Numbered from the stretch's first letter, positions 37,510-57,546 are shown. The stretch: 64,000 bases of DNA from Polydactylus sextarius (GCA_016801845.1 CM028924.1:5974501-6038500); one strand, 5' to 3'. Made by a program: numbers and translations. Notes: generated by a model from the sequence alone, not told the origin.

Positions 37510-37689
37510 GCCAGGTTGAGGCTCAGTTACTTCCCTGCTGCTGTCTGTGGTTGGCTGTATAAATTACAGTCTCGAGGCAAATTATGACCTAATCCATCAT
37601 ACATTTTTTCCTCTAACAAGAACTGCATGGTCTTATATTATAATGATGCATAATTCACATGTATGTTAAAGGCTTACTCTAAATTGTCT

Positions 37690-37820
37690 GCAGGTGCCAG
37701 AGGTTGTTTGTCTATGTATGTCTGCCTTGTGATGGACAAGTGACTTGTCAACTGGGATTGGGTCCAAACAACCCTGTGACACTTACCAGAACTGGTGATA
37801 TCAATACTAGATGGATGGGT
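37690..37820. mobile_element. Fragment of a common teleost interspersed repeat
   Basis: The order of GTTTGTCTATGTATGTCTGC, CTTGTGATGGACAAGTGACT, AACTGGGATTGGGTCC and a terminal GATGGATGG resembles a very common teleost retroelement 3' tail (consensus idea: TGTGCCCTGTGATGGACTGG ... GGGATTGGCTCCAGC ... ATGGATGG). The copy is diverged and non-coding. The rest of the intergenic interval 37140-38690 shows no gene. Confidence 0.5.
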
Positions 37821-38695
37821 GTATATTCAAGAGGCAAGGCTTCTGACTGACTGAGTACTGAATATGCAAGTAGATGCTGTAAAACTTCACAGCACGATCC
37901 AGGTCAGATTCTGGACCAGGGTCTTATGCTAGGGTGGGGGTCCTGTATGTTCAGCTGTTGCATTGATGTGACAGTTGTGAAAATAAACAGCAAGTCAACA
38001 ATCTGAGCAAGAGTGTGGAGAGTCAGTGTGTATAATATGAGGAGGTGGTAAATGAAGACACAGCTGTGCGCTCGGACACATCACTTCATCTTCCTCTAGG
38101 CAAAGATGAGAACAACACGGTCTGAATTACATCTCACCATAATAGCTAACGTGATGAGAATGCCATCTCTGTCCTATTCAAGATGTCGTCATGCTGAGAC
38201 TGAGCAGCCGCAAGACATTTCAGTTAGATTCTTATTAGCTGAACTAGTGCTAAACGAGACCACATGTTGGTGTGTGTTTGTGCAAAACACATCTCATTAT
38301 CTCATTCTACACATCTGGACAAATCCTGACAAAGACCAGTTTGTGTTTTGTTGGTTACTGTCTCTTTAAACAAGTTTTGTGAACTTACTGAAGCCTTCCT
38401 GTTGTGAAAGCCCCCAAAGCTGCTGCGAAACATGTTGAGAGTTGAGTTCACACAGTGTCCTGTGTCCCGACAGGGTTAGTCAATAGCAGGATACAAAAAG
38501 CACAGGACACTGTATAATGTATTAAAAACGTCAGCTCTGCATACTTGCACAATGTTTTTGCTGGGTTCCAATGAAATTATCTTTTCTAAGGATTACTGTA
38601 AAGCAAACATACTTATCTGATGTAAAGTCCAGGATTAACCACAGATAGATTTAACCTGAGAACGAAACTGACTCATAAAAAAAAAAAAAAAAATC

Positions 38696-38701
38696 TTTAT
38701 T
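38696..38701 (-). terminator. prss16: Candidate prss16 poly(A) signal
   Basis: TTTATT on the plus strand reads AATAAA on the minus strand, 131 bp past the prss16 stop codon and just before an A/T homopolymer tract. No closer signal was seen. Confidence 0.55.
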
Positions 38702-38831
38702 TTTAGATTTTTCAAAATACTTGACATTTGTAGACACAGATAACAGATATAATAGGCAGTTTCACTCAGAAGTCAGTAATGCGGACAAAAGCATAATTCA
38801 TTTGCAGCTGATATGATTGCTGAGCTGTCAG

Positions 38832-41800
38832 TCACTGCTTCAACCACTTCTGGAGGAGTAAGAAGATGTGGTCTCGGGCCAGAGCCAGCTCGGGGAGATC
38901 CTCGCTCCTGGCAGGATACATGTTGGCACAGTGGGCTGTTCCTGGATCACAGATAGAAGTTCATGTATAAAACGATATGGCAGGAGTGGTAAAACAGAGT
39001 TACAAGGATAATTATTCACCTCATAAAATTAGAGTTAAACAAGCAAACCATTGTTCTAACTGAGTATACTTTGATATTCTGCAACAGATTTTAGATGTGG
39101 ATAAATGACATAAAACACTTGTAAAGCTCAATGATAACTTGAGCCATCCTATCCCTTCTCCCAGGTGACATATCCTCCTCCTTCTCAGGGATCCTGAACT
39201 TCTAAGCAGCTCGACTTTGAGCTCTATCCCGATGTCCAAGCTCCTCACTCTATCTCTAAGGCTGATCCTAACCACACTACAAAGGAAACGTTATTTAAGC
39301 TGCTTGTGTTCGGCTTTTTATTCTTTTGGTGACTACCCAAAGCTCATGACCATAGATGAAGGTTGGGATATAGTCCTTGCCTGTCATGGATTGGTTCACC
39401 CAGGCTTTTGGGGGCCTGGGTGAGCCAATCTATGGGCATAGGGCATATTTTATGTAAAAGGGTGTCATGTCAGGAGAAGTTACATTAGATAAACCATGGA
39501 GCATTGAGAAAGATTGTCATCAACAAGTGGAGAAAATAAATGCGTCTCCAACACTGATGAAAAGACAAGAGGAAGCTGCTATTGTGTCCTGTCTGTGGCA
39601 ACAATGTGCTGTATTTTCCATACACCTGGACAAGATGGAGGGCTTGACAAACATCTAAATACATTCAGCAAAAACATGCATTAAGTCTCTCATAAGCAAT
39701 GTAGGGGACAATGTGTTCTGGTCTGGTCTGCAGAAATCTTGATCTTTCAGTTATTTTAAGGGAGCAGAGTATGTGTGAATCTAAAGGCATGAAATCACAG
39801 AATGTCCACTAAACTGGAAACATCTGTCTCACCTATGATGAAAACAGCAGGGAGGTCATCTGAGATGTCCCGTGTGATTCCTAGGGCATGCCAAGGATCA
39901 ATGGATCCATTAGGGAAAACTATTTTGCTGGAGCGGATGTCGTAGCCACCGTAATACTCGTTAGTCTGGACCACAGCGTCTGCCACCTGCTTGGCACTGA
40001 CATTGTAGAAGTCTGCACACTGCTTCACTTGATACCTGCAGCAGAAAATGTAGTGAAACAGCTGGAAATGACCACGTTTAATGTGAAAATAGTGGTGAAG
40101 AGGCGGCGGAGCAGCGTTCAGTGAACTCACATAAGAGGGAAGCCGCTGAAGGGCTGATTGGGAGAATCTGTGCTCTGGTAAAATCCAAATTCAGTGCAGG
40201 TCTGGTAGACCCACTGCCTCCCTGATAAGAAACACACATACAGACACAATATCAATATTGGTTATTACAGCACAGGGCAGGTCACACTAGCAACCACTGT
40301 ATAACGTCTTTCTTTACTTTCACTTTTTAGCTCTTGTGAAGAGAGGAAAGAGTTGAACTATGAGTCACAAAACAAGAAGGGGTGGGGGCTGGGGGGTGTC
40401 ATCCCAGTGGCTTTTTAAGAAGACCACTTCCTGTTTCAGAGATTTCACTCACAGTCCACCCACTCATGAAACCAGAGCTGGGAAAAGGAACCACAGCCCA
40501 GGGCAGGGCGACAACAATAAAGAAGCCGGTTTTGGTTAAACATGCGCAGTTGTTAGTCAGTGAACCCAAATAACACACAACATGACTGTTCTCAGAATAG
40601 TCACTTTCCACATTTTCCAACAAAGCTTTGGTCTCAAGGGTCTTAATTTAACTTCTCCCCCCCAAAAAGAAGAAAATGTTATTTCAGGACGTTCACATCA
40701 TCCAAGCAGCTTTGTTTAGTTCAGAACTGATGTAATTACAATTTCGGCAAGTGTTGTTTGTCAGAATCAGTCTAGTCTAGCTTTATTTAAGTGAGTAATA
40801 ACCTTCTACTCCTGAAAGTGCTTTTCATACAACACCCAGAAATGACGACAACCACATCCCTTCTGGGTGTTGCTGTCTCTCTGCTACAGCTGATTGCTGC
40901 TTTATTATAGGTAGCGGCAGTGGAACATTTCCGAAAAGACATCTCACTGTCTGAGGCAGGTATCAGAAAGACAAAACATTGCACCTGACAACCTGAGAAC
41001 ATACTGAACCAAAAAAAAAAAAAAAAAAACTCACATGCAAAGGTTTAAGACAGAATCAATTTGATACTCGCCTCCCCCTGACGCTGGCCCCTCCCACGAT
41101 GTGTTAGTCATGTCTTTGACGTAGGTACTGAAGCTGGCGTCCAGGCACTTCATGGAAAAGGTGTTCATCATGAGATGAGCCACAGCAGCATAACGGGCAT
41201 AAGGCTCCCCCAGTGACGAGTCAGCCATCACTCTGCACAGCACCTTGATGGTGATATTGGTGCCCACCACGCCCTGCATCAAAGGCATGAAAAAATAGGC
41301 CTCAGAGTGGAGCTTAAGCATGTAAATGTACATCCTGAAGGTTTGGCATGAGGAGTGGCTTTGCTTATCAAGTTATTGAGCTGACAGTACATAATAGTAC
41401 CACTCAATGAACTGTTGTAGGTAAATGATTAAAGTGTTGGTTCAAATCAAGGGATATTTTAGAGGTTGTATCTGTGTCCAGAGATGTTGTGTCTCTGGGT
41501 TACCTGTCTGTACATTCATCCTAGTCTTGTGAAGTTGTGGTTAGGATATGTACTTTGAGTAACTGGTCCTGAGTTCAAATGTTCTCAAGGACAGACTGGA
41601 CTGGAGGGAGAGATTGTAGTTTTAAATATATTTTAGGTATTATTTACACTTGTATGGTTTGCATGAGAGCTGTATTTAGGTTTGACTTTGTGTGTCCACT
41701 ACTGTTTATAGAACATTATCCTCCAGGAAGTAAACTTTAGAAGACAGTAAACTGTCAGCAATAACACTCCAGGCGGTGGCATTCAGACAACTGATACCAA

Positions 41801-44800
41801 TCTGGTCCACCATGAGACAAAACATCCCCCGCATCTACTCCTGTTCTTGGCTGACAGGAACCTGACATGGTCTCCTTTTTTAGTCCATCAGCCTCAGAGT
41901 TTGGGTTAGGATAGTTCCAACCAGTCTGACCATCTCCTCTCACCTCTCTAGTCCACACAGAGCTGCTGCTCACTGGATGTTTCCTCTTTCTGAGGCTAAA
42001 CTTAGAAACTGATCTCTGGACATGGCAAGCTCCAGAAGCACTGAGATCATGTTTCTCCCCCATGATCTTGCGATATAAAGCTCCTGACCTGTATCTGCTA
42101 GAGTTCTGCGTTGTATTGCTGCTTCATGGTTGGTTGATTAGATAACTGCAGGAATAAACAGAGATTTAGTGGGGGATTGTGTTACTGCAATGACGTCCAG
42201 AGGAGCAGAGGTTACAAATCTTCTGTATAAAATGCAAAACAATCACATCTGCATCTTTCTACATCATCTGAGAAGAAAGTAGAACTTGATGAAGAAAATA
42301 TACAAACTTGAGCTAGGCAGACAGACACTGGCAGACATATTAATTAACAGATACATGTTACACCCAACCCTTCCTGAACTGGCTCCCTTCATGTATTGAT
42401 ATCCAACTCCCCCTCTTCCCCCACCTGGTCTCGGAGCCACTACCCTACGCTGAGGTGCCCTTTGTTACCTGCCACCTACAACTGCCTTTCCTACCTCATG
42501 CTGAGGTACCCCTGCTAGCCAGCTCTGGGGGCCTTCACACCTTGGTTGACCCCGTTCCTGGGCCTTAACTCAGCTGTGACGTCATTCCCAGCTCCAAGTT
42601 CCGACTTCCGAGGTAAATGGAACGCAGCGTTACCTTTCCTGTGTACTGCCCCGAACCATGCCTTTTGTTTCATTTACATACTGTCTGATCAACACCCTCC
42701 TCTACTTGTATAAACTACGTACCCTGACGACTGCTCTTGGTCAGTCTACTGCTGCAGACATGTGCTGCGCCAGTTGGCTCACTGTTTTCCTGAATTCTAT
42801 TAAACACACATCACTTACAGCGAACTCTGAATTGGGCTTCTGAAGAATTTCTCGGACAAACTGTTGGTGCTTGTTCTTCAGGCTGTTGTGTTACATAATG
42901 TGCTTCTGTATTTTATAAATCAGCCCACTGATAACCTCAGAACTGTGAAACCACCACTCTGACTCCTCTGATACAGTTACGCCTCAACTCCTGGTCCTTA
43001 CCCACATTCCCGACTGGTACCTAAAACCACAGAGGCAGCTGCACTGGTGCTGTAGCTCTGCTCTGTAGCCCACCACTCCACTGTTTTATAAGCGTCTCTT
43101 TAGCTTCGGGCAACAGGAAACCAGAGAGACCAAAGACTCTTTTGTTACTTTTTCACATCAGCTTATTGGTAACCGGACTCACGTCTCCTTAAGGCCCCAG
43201 GGGGACAGAGAGGGGGATAGGATGAAAAAAAGAAGGGAGGAGGGAAAGAGGGGCAACTAGTAAAAAGAAGAATCAAGAAGAAAAGGAAAGAAGTATCTAC
43301 AGTAAGAGATAATAAGAAAAGCAGAGAAAACTAAATGTATATGCACTTTGTGTCACTACAATAAGGAGTTAATATTTTCTACAAATTGAGTTTTAGGCTC
43401 TGCAGCCTAATTTATTGTCTATATAACTATATTATGGGAGTTTTTTACCATGTGAACTGTGATGCTGTGAAGTTTTTAAGATGTCGATTTTTTTTTGTCC
43501 TGAAAAATAAAACTGTGGGATTAAAGGATTAAAGAAGCAGCTACACAGAAAACACATCTCTCTTTTTCTCACACACACACACACACTTTCAGTGGAATAG
43601 AAGTGGAAATCAACCACTCAGCGTCACATAATGAAAAAAAAAAATGCATCCTGTTAATCACGACCTTCTTCCCTCTGCTGATGAGCTGTTTGTTGCAAAC
43701 TTGCAGTGTTTGTTAAAACCACTAAATAAACAGCTGTTAATGCTGATGTTGGCAATAGGTAATATATACATAAAAATATGCACAAATTTACATAGCACAA
43801 TTCATATAATGTACATTAGCGAGCAAGAGGAGGAACAGCTCTGTGAGATATAGACAGAGTAATCCAGTGAGCAGCCACAGAACTGGTTGCAGAAACCCTC
43901 TTATGAGGCCATATCTCTGGGCCTCTTGCTGCTGAACAAAGCAGGGTTTATTATGTTTCAGTATACTGCCATCTATAACCCTCCTACACCTCCTCATAGC
44001 TGCCTTCCACTCAACCAAGACTGGATACTAGGTCAAACCCTCCTGATCTACAAAGCCTCTGCAAAATACAAACTCTGTTTCTGCATCACACTTGTCAGCC
44101 ATTGTTGTCAATGTAAGACCAGCCATTGCTTAATGGCACTTTGACATGTTTAATGGAGGTGATTGGGAATCAAAAAACCAACCTTTTAATTAATGGATGA
44201 CGTTTGACTTGAGTCACGTTTGACTCCAGAAACCTATGTTTACTGATGAATTGCTGATGTCTGGTGTGTGACTGTCTCACCTCAAATCCTCTATTGTCTT
44301 CATTGTACTGGACCACATCCATGAAGTTACCAGCCAGTGTTTCCAGGAAATAGGCAGAGTCCATCTCTGTCTGGATCTGCAGTTTGGAACACAAGCTGAC
44401 AACAAAGTGGGGGCATTAAAACAGAGCATTTTTTTGACATATCTCTGCTCCTCTTGCACTCATGAGAAAAAAAACTCAGACCAATTCCCTTCAAATCTCT
44501 GATAACATTTAGAATAAACAGCTCAGATATTGAAGCACCGACAAATCAAGGTAGAGTAAAACATTTAGGTGCGAACAGCTTGTTTCACCTTTCAGAAGAA
44601 CAGTAATTCATCCATTTAGTCAGTGAATGCCTGCTGATTGGAATCATCTGTCATGCTGACAGTAATGAGGAGTGAAGTGAGAAAAACAATCTGTGTTAAA
44701 GTTTGCAGAAGCGTTGCTGCTACAGACTCAGACACATGTGGGTCTATAAAAAAGTCTGAGCTGCTTACATCCCATCTTCCTGTTCAACCTGTACACAAGT

Positions 44801-47800
44801 AAATTAATAACACGCTGAGGATGTGATATGCAGACACAACTTGCGCGCACGCGCATGTGTGTGTGTGCAGAGAATAATATTTCCTTTGTGATGAAATCAT
44901 GATGCAAGTTCTGTTTTCTCTGAGGCATTGTGGTCTGGAAGCTGGACGAGCCTCCACCTTAGTGACCTCAGAGTGTGTTTTTGTGCCTGCATGAGGACAT
45001 GTCTGCATCTATGGTAAAAAAAAAAAAAAGCTAAAATATAACTCGTCCACTGTGGTGATGTGGTGCAGACACAAAGACGAGACCTTGGCCTGACCTGCTA
45101 TAAGCATTAGATGTGTGAAACTGACCGCAATGTTATAAAAGCACTTAAACTAAAACTAAACCTGCTTATTCATCTCATCATGACTGAGCTCGCAGCCAGT
45201 TTGCGACAGTCAGAAATATACAAATAGCAGAAAACAATAGCAGAGACGCACAAGCAAGACACTTATGACAAAGACAGAAATGTTACAGTGAGACTGATCA
45301 AAAATAAACCTTGATGAAGACAGAGGTCAAAAGGTGTTTTAAATAGCTTTTTGCAAACTGATGCTACTCAAACCAAACTACCAAAACTACATACACTGTA
45401 TTTTTAGATACAATACAAACTATCTTTCACAATTGTCTGACATGTTTCTGCAGTTATGCTATCAGTTCACCACTTCCCATGTGCACAGTCATAGCAAAAG
45501 AAACAGAAGTGTTACTAAATACATTAGATCATGCTGCATTTTATTTCTGTTGACCTCATCCTGGGCCCCCATTACCACGGTGTTCACATGGTTGACCAGC
45601 ACCATGGAACGTCTCGCTGCAACTTTGATACCTTTGACAACAACTTCTGCAATAAGCCACAGAAAAAAACTTTTTTTTACTTGCAAAAATTAACAAGTCT
45701 GTAGTGTTGATAATATGTCTGTTTGCCTGATCACAAAGACCATGTACATGCTACAAAGACTAAACAAATAAATAAATTCAGAGGAAAATGCTCCATAATT
45801 GTTCTGAAAAGTGCTGTCTTGTGTAGAATTAATGACAGAACAGTGGCAGGAGAGTCAGGAAATGTCAACACAGCAATGTGCCCACATAGATGAGTGGGGT
45901 TATGGGTAATTTCTCTTCTAAGTCTAATTAAAACAATTTGGTTAACAAATGTAATTCAGACTCTAACAGTTCACATTAAACATTAACCAGATGGGTTAAA
46001 CTTTACAGTGAATGACGTGGTAAAGGAGTAATGGTTACTTGAAGTCCTTGGTGATGTTGTCGTAGGTTTTGGGATCCTTCAGTCGTTCCACAAGAGTATC
46101 TGAAGCCTTTTTCACCAATAGAGGGCATTCTGCGTTTTCTGAGGCCAGTGAACGCCACACAACCTCCAAGTACTCTGGCAAGAGATAAAGACAGAGGGAG
46201 GAGTGGACATTGAAAACTGCGCTGCTATAAAAAGACTGGTATACAACAGTACACAGAAACCTCAGCTAAACATACAAGACTTCTTTAAAGAACTGAACAA
46301 AAATACTAGATCATGTTCAGCATCTGAATCACAGGAGCCAGGATGGAATGAAATGCTGGGAATAATACTGAGTAACTGCAGGGTTGAACGAGCGTGAACG
46401 TCTTAGAAAAAAAACACCTTATGTCTGCACACTGCATCCACTACTGTGTTTTGTCTTGTGTAGGAAGTTTCCTATCACAGTGTAGCCCTAAAGTGTGTGA
46501 TAGTGCACAGTGTGTGTGGGTGTAAAAGCACAGCTCGTCCTCAAAGCCGCTCTGGCCTTGATTCCAGCCTGGAGCCTTCCGGAGGAAAACAACAAACTCA
46601 GCCAAACACAACACACACACACAGAATGAACTCATCTTTGATCTGTCTGGACTCTTATGTCCGACACACTGACCAAAAACTGGAAAAGTCTACTCTTCAG
46701 TTTAAAGCTTGATGTGTTCAACACTGTGGAGACTCCAGGTAACACAAGACCCACAGAGGAAGTCTGGTTTGACACATGACGCAAAGCTATATTTATCCAT
46801 TTTAAGGGATATCTGATGTGGTGTTTTCAGTCTATCTTCTAATACCAAACCAGACTTAAAGAGCTTGGCATAGTATTGTTGAAATTATCCAAAACATGGA
46901 TTAGGTGACACACAGGCTGCGGTGTGTGGTGTCTCTTCACACCTGGGAAGTTGACAGCAGCGTGGACCGGTGCACTCGTGGCCACAGAAGCGTGAACCAG
47001 ATGAGGGTACTTCAGCCTGAACCAAGCAGCCAGAGAACCTGGGTACGAGCCGCCAAACGCCACCCACGCGCTGTTAGACAGCCCTTTTTCCTCCGCCATC
47101 GCAGTGCGGAAGTGAGCTAGGTCAGCCAGAGCCTGACGACTGCTGAGGAAACGCAGGTTGTCTGTGCTGAGGTCACTGGGTGAAGAGAAGAGAGATGATT
47201 AGTTTCAGTAACTCAAGTCTCAGTTGAGACCGTCTCCATCATCCAGCTGCTGCAAATCTCTTTGTCTGTGTGTAGGGCTGCCATCTAGTGGTGCTGAGGC
47301 TCCCCAACTATCAGCTGATGTATGTAGTTGGCTTCACTTCTACTTTTGGCTTATTTTTAGTTGAAGTAACTTTGCATGAGCTAAAACTGAGTATCTAGGG
47401 AGTACCACTAAACTGACAGGTGAAAGATTTAATCTAATTTTAAATCTGTAGACTGTAGTTCTCACAACTTGGAGCAACTGTGGTGCATTAATACACTCCT
47501 GCTGTGTGACCAAAAACACCAGGGAGGTAAAAGCTCGAAAGACAGATTGAGCTAAAGAAGATGCAGGTGAAACATACGCGGTCGGGTGACTCTTTCCATA
47601 GAAGCGATGTTCCAGCATCAGGCACAAAGCTCCTAGTTTTTGAGCATAAGTGAGCCAAGTTCCCTGCTTCATCCAGGCTGGATTGGCTGGACCTTCTCCA
47701 CCAATCATCAGGAAGACTGGGCCCCCAGGCCTGTAGTAATCTTCATTCACAAAGTACCTCTGAAGCACAAATAGGAGAGAGATATTCTGATTATCTTGGG

Positions 47801-48126
47801 ACAGTTTTTAATCTGTATGTAATTTAAAAAAAAAAAAAAGATGAAGCAGGAAGAGATGGTCTCATTTATCAGTGGCTGTTTCTACCCTTGAAATACACAC
47901 AACACATACTGTCACTTACCTGCTTCCACTCTCTGCTGTCTGCAGCATTGAAGTGGTCCAGTTTTTGAGTAAACCACTGCTCATCAGACACAGCTGTGAG
48001 CCTGGAGTTCTGCCCCTGGTTGAACCTCCTGAAGCCCAGATACTGCCCCGCTCCTGCAGCCCGTAGGGGCAACAGGGCGAGCAGGCTCACTGTAAACACA
48101 ATCACCCCACACGCCTGGAAAGCCAT
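38832..48126 (-). CDS. prss16: Thymus-specific serine protease (S28 family)
   Basis: Serine carboxypeptidase-like protease of family S28, implicated in mammals in lysosomal/endosomal peptide generation for MHC class II in the thymus. Nine coding exons in gene order: 47920-48126, 47578-47759, 46943-47175, 46039-46174, 44281-44395, 41072-41273, 40131-40221, 39833-40035, 38832-38941. They join in frame to 492 residues (human about 514). The catalytic triad is complete: Ser173 in GGSYPGS, Asp435 in GSIDPW and His460 in GTAHC. IGGEGPANPAW and LEHRFYGKSHP are S28 landmarks. MAFQACGVIVFTVSLLALLP begins a signal peptide. An upstream in-frame ATG at 48153 exists, but the one at 48126 has the better context (A at -3, G at +4). 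Intron 6 uses a GC donor. Intron 5 (3 kb) carries LINE and LTR remnants. It lies head to head with psmd2. Confidence 0.92.
39150..39372. mobile_element. Teleost LINE-derived repeat fragment in prss16 intron 8
   Basis: Successive phrases CTCCTCACTCTATCTCTAAG, CACACTACAAAGGAAACG, TTCTTTTGGTGACTACCCAA and AGCTCATGACCATAGATGAA match the general wording of a high-copy teleost LINE segment. The copy is diverged, and the translated frames are broken. Family name was not determined. Confidence 0.6.
39389..39430. repeat. 17-bp imperfect hairpin
   Basis: Arms 39389-39405 and 39414-39430 are reverse complements except for one position that would be a G-U pair in RNA; the loop is TTTTGGGG. It lies in prss16 intron 8 directly after the LINE-derived fragment. 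Confidence 0.9.
41072..41273 (-). other. prss16: prss16 exon 6 with a GC-AG intron donor
   Basis: The exon ends GGGGGAG and the intron starts gcgagt. Only this GC donor leaves the exon in phase 1, which the next exon (acceptor tatcag, 40221) needs to encode RQWVYQTCTEFGF, a conserved S28 block. The nearest GT donor (gtatca, a few bases on) puts the next exon out of frame. Confidence 0.8.
41755..42170. mobile_element. L2-type (Maui-like) LINE 3' fragment in prss16 intron 5
   Basis: The sequence follows the well-known 3' region of fish L2 elements: CCAACCAGTCTGACCATCTC, GCTGCTCACTGGATGTTT, GATCATGTTTCTCCCCCAT, GACCTGTATCTGC and GGTTGGTTGATTAGATAACT. It is diverged, has no intact frame, and lies just upstream of LTR copy 2. 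Element assignment is from memory of the consensus. Confidence 0.6.
42285..42861 (+). mobile_element. Solo-LTR-like element, copy 2, in prss16 intron 5
   Basis: About 577 bp, closely matching the reverse complement of 31774-32238. It has a TATAAA box near 42710 and ATTAAA near 42798. Relative to copy 1 it carries an extra segment of about 60 bp after GGGCCTTA (near 42565-42632), which includes TGACGTCA, and a shorter insertion near 42820-42842. Non-coding; the 61-codon frame beginning at 42658 is not a gene. No second LTR or internal region is present nearby, so it is a solo element. Confidence 0.6.
43199..43322. repeat. Polypurine tract
   Basis: About 120 bp almost entirely A and G on the plus strand, not a simple short-unit repeat. 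Intronic in prss16. No gene is apparent in the flanking 42.9-44.2 kb. Confidence 0.7.
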
Positions 48127-48556
48127 GATGACTGACAGAACCGTCAGAGGCATGTGACTACTTCCATTTAGTCATATGACAGTTCCTCTGGTACTTTAAT
48201 TGACTCTGAAAGTGTGGGAGATTTCAGTTTCTTTATTCACTACGTGTCCTTGTGTTTCTAAACGCTGTAAGAGTGCTGTTAGGTATTTACTGACAATATT
48301 TTAAAATCTATTTCTGGCGAAAACTTTTGTGTTGATTATCTGGTTGTGACATTACTGTAAATATTAATTTGTAAATGTCTCTTCTCGCTTTACGCACAGG
48401 ACTTGAAGTATACACATACAAAAACCATGTCAGTTCACCGCCGGCAGGGGGCGATAAAGCGGCAACACCGCGCTGTTCGTACCGGAGAAGAAGAAGCGGT
48501 CCGCTGCCGGTCTGCTCACTTCCGTTTGTTAGCTGATAGTTCACACAGCCGCAACC
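48127..48556. promoter_or_regulatory. Divergent promoter region of prss16 and psmd2
   Basis: The start codons of prss16 (minus) and psmd2 (plus) are 430 bp apart. The psmd2-proximal part (48430-48556) is GC-rich with CACTTCCGTT, an ETS-like site, typical of TATA-less housekeeping promoters. The prss16-proximal part is AT-rich. Whether one promoter serves both cannot be told from sequence. Confidence 0.5.
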
Positions 48557-56121
<7,565 letters not shown>

Positions 56122-56683
56122 ACTGCACCCAAACGGCCCATTCTTGCTGCCCTCTCCCTTTTGTGTGTAAGGGTAGCGCTCCATGGCTCTCTGCAGTTGT
56201 TATATTTAGTTGTTTACTGCATGGCTGAAAAGAGTGAGGCAGGCCTGTCCTTCTTCCTCGCTTTGTCCTCTGACTGTCATCTGTGGCCCAGCTCCAGCAG
56301 TCATTAAAAATGGATGGTTGGGGTCTGGTTAATTGGACTGGTATGACACACAGAGAGTTAAACTGGGACCTAATCCACTCTACAGTAAATGGTTTCTTCA
56401 TTCACCTCTCCCACAAGTACTGACACAGCTCACCCACGAGCCTCTTCATACGTAGGAACTGTTCACCACCCTACTGTAAATGTGTCAGTTATCAGTAAAT
56501 GAATAACAACTGCTCAGTCCCTATTAGTGCTTCAGGTTTTTTTTTTTTCATTTTGGATTCTCAGTCTTTTTGTAATTATAGCATTTAAAAGTATGTATTC
56601 TTCATCACGTTTTTCATGTTTGTGTTTTTTTGGGGGGCGGTTTTGTTAGGGTACTGTACAAGGTTAAAAATGAAATAAAAGCT

Positions 56684-56689
56684 CAGATC
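56684..56689 (+). terminator. psmd2: psmd2 poly(A) signal
   Basis: AATAAA 563 bp after the stop codon, the first strong canonical signal in the 3' flank. Sequence after it to about 57400 is AT-rich and shows no gene. Confidence 0.7.
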
Positions 56690-57424
56690 AATGTAAACTT
56701 TGTGTGCTGTGTTGATTTAGGTGCCAATTGTGTCATGAAACATGGTTATACTTTGTTCAGTTGCTCATTCATAGTAAACAGGAAGCACTCAGGCCAAAGG
56801 AAAATCTACTTAATACACATTTGCATAGATATCAGTACAAAGTGTAGAGGATCCTCTACATGTATCTGAATTATTAAGCACCAGGATGTGTCAGTTAAAT
56901 GTCATTGGGTCATTTGAGGCGAAGTAATATAATTTACATTCATTGTAAACTCACGTGGATATTAAATACTAACCTGTGATTATGCTTGTAGTTGCTTAAC
57001 TTAAAATATCAACTTCTGAAATCAATCAATTGCTCATTTATATAAATATAGATAAACCAGGTGTAAGACTAAGACTGAAATTTCCAGTGTCTGTTACCTG
57101 TCAGTTCACTGTGATCATATAATGTTATAATATACAACAATATGCTGTAGTATTTAGTTATGCCTAACTTAAACTAGTCACAAATCAGAATTTTGACTCG
57201 TTTAAAGATTTTAACTTTCTAACTGATCTGTGTAAATGACATCACAATAATGATAACTGTTATTCTTACATATCAGTGGAAGGAGATTGTTTGTTTTTAT
57301 TTGATGGTTTGTTTTTGAATGAGAAATGTGAACGTGAGCAGTTTAAATGTCTTGAGTAATAAATGTTTAAAAATAAATATATATATATCAAGGCGTCTTC
57401 AGAGTCAATAAAGATAACGGTGCC

Positions 57425-57546
57425 TCCAACCGGCTGCTCGTTAACCGGGAAAGTTTCACGTGACGGGATTTTGCCGGAATTACCTTGCTACCGGCTTCCG
57501 GGAAGATTTTCCGTTCGTCCGGCTCTGCGGACTCAAGGAGAGAAAG
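57425..57546 (+). promoter_or_regulatory. CpG-rich promoter and first exon of the gene after psmd2 (probably eif4g1)
   Basis: The base composition changes sharply at about 57420 from AT-rich flank to a GC/CpG-rich segment with CCGGCTTCCGGGAAG, a strong ETS-type site, ending in a donor AAAG|gtaacg after 57546. This looks like a TATA-less housekeeping promoter with a short first exon. In human, PSMD2 is followed in the same orientation by EIF4G1, which suggests that identity. No unmistakable eIF4G coding sequence lies within the window, so the gene name is withheld here. Confidence 0.45.
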
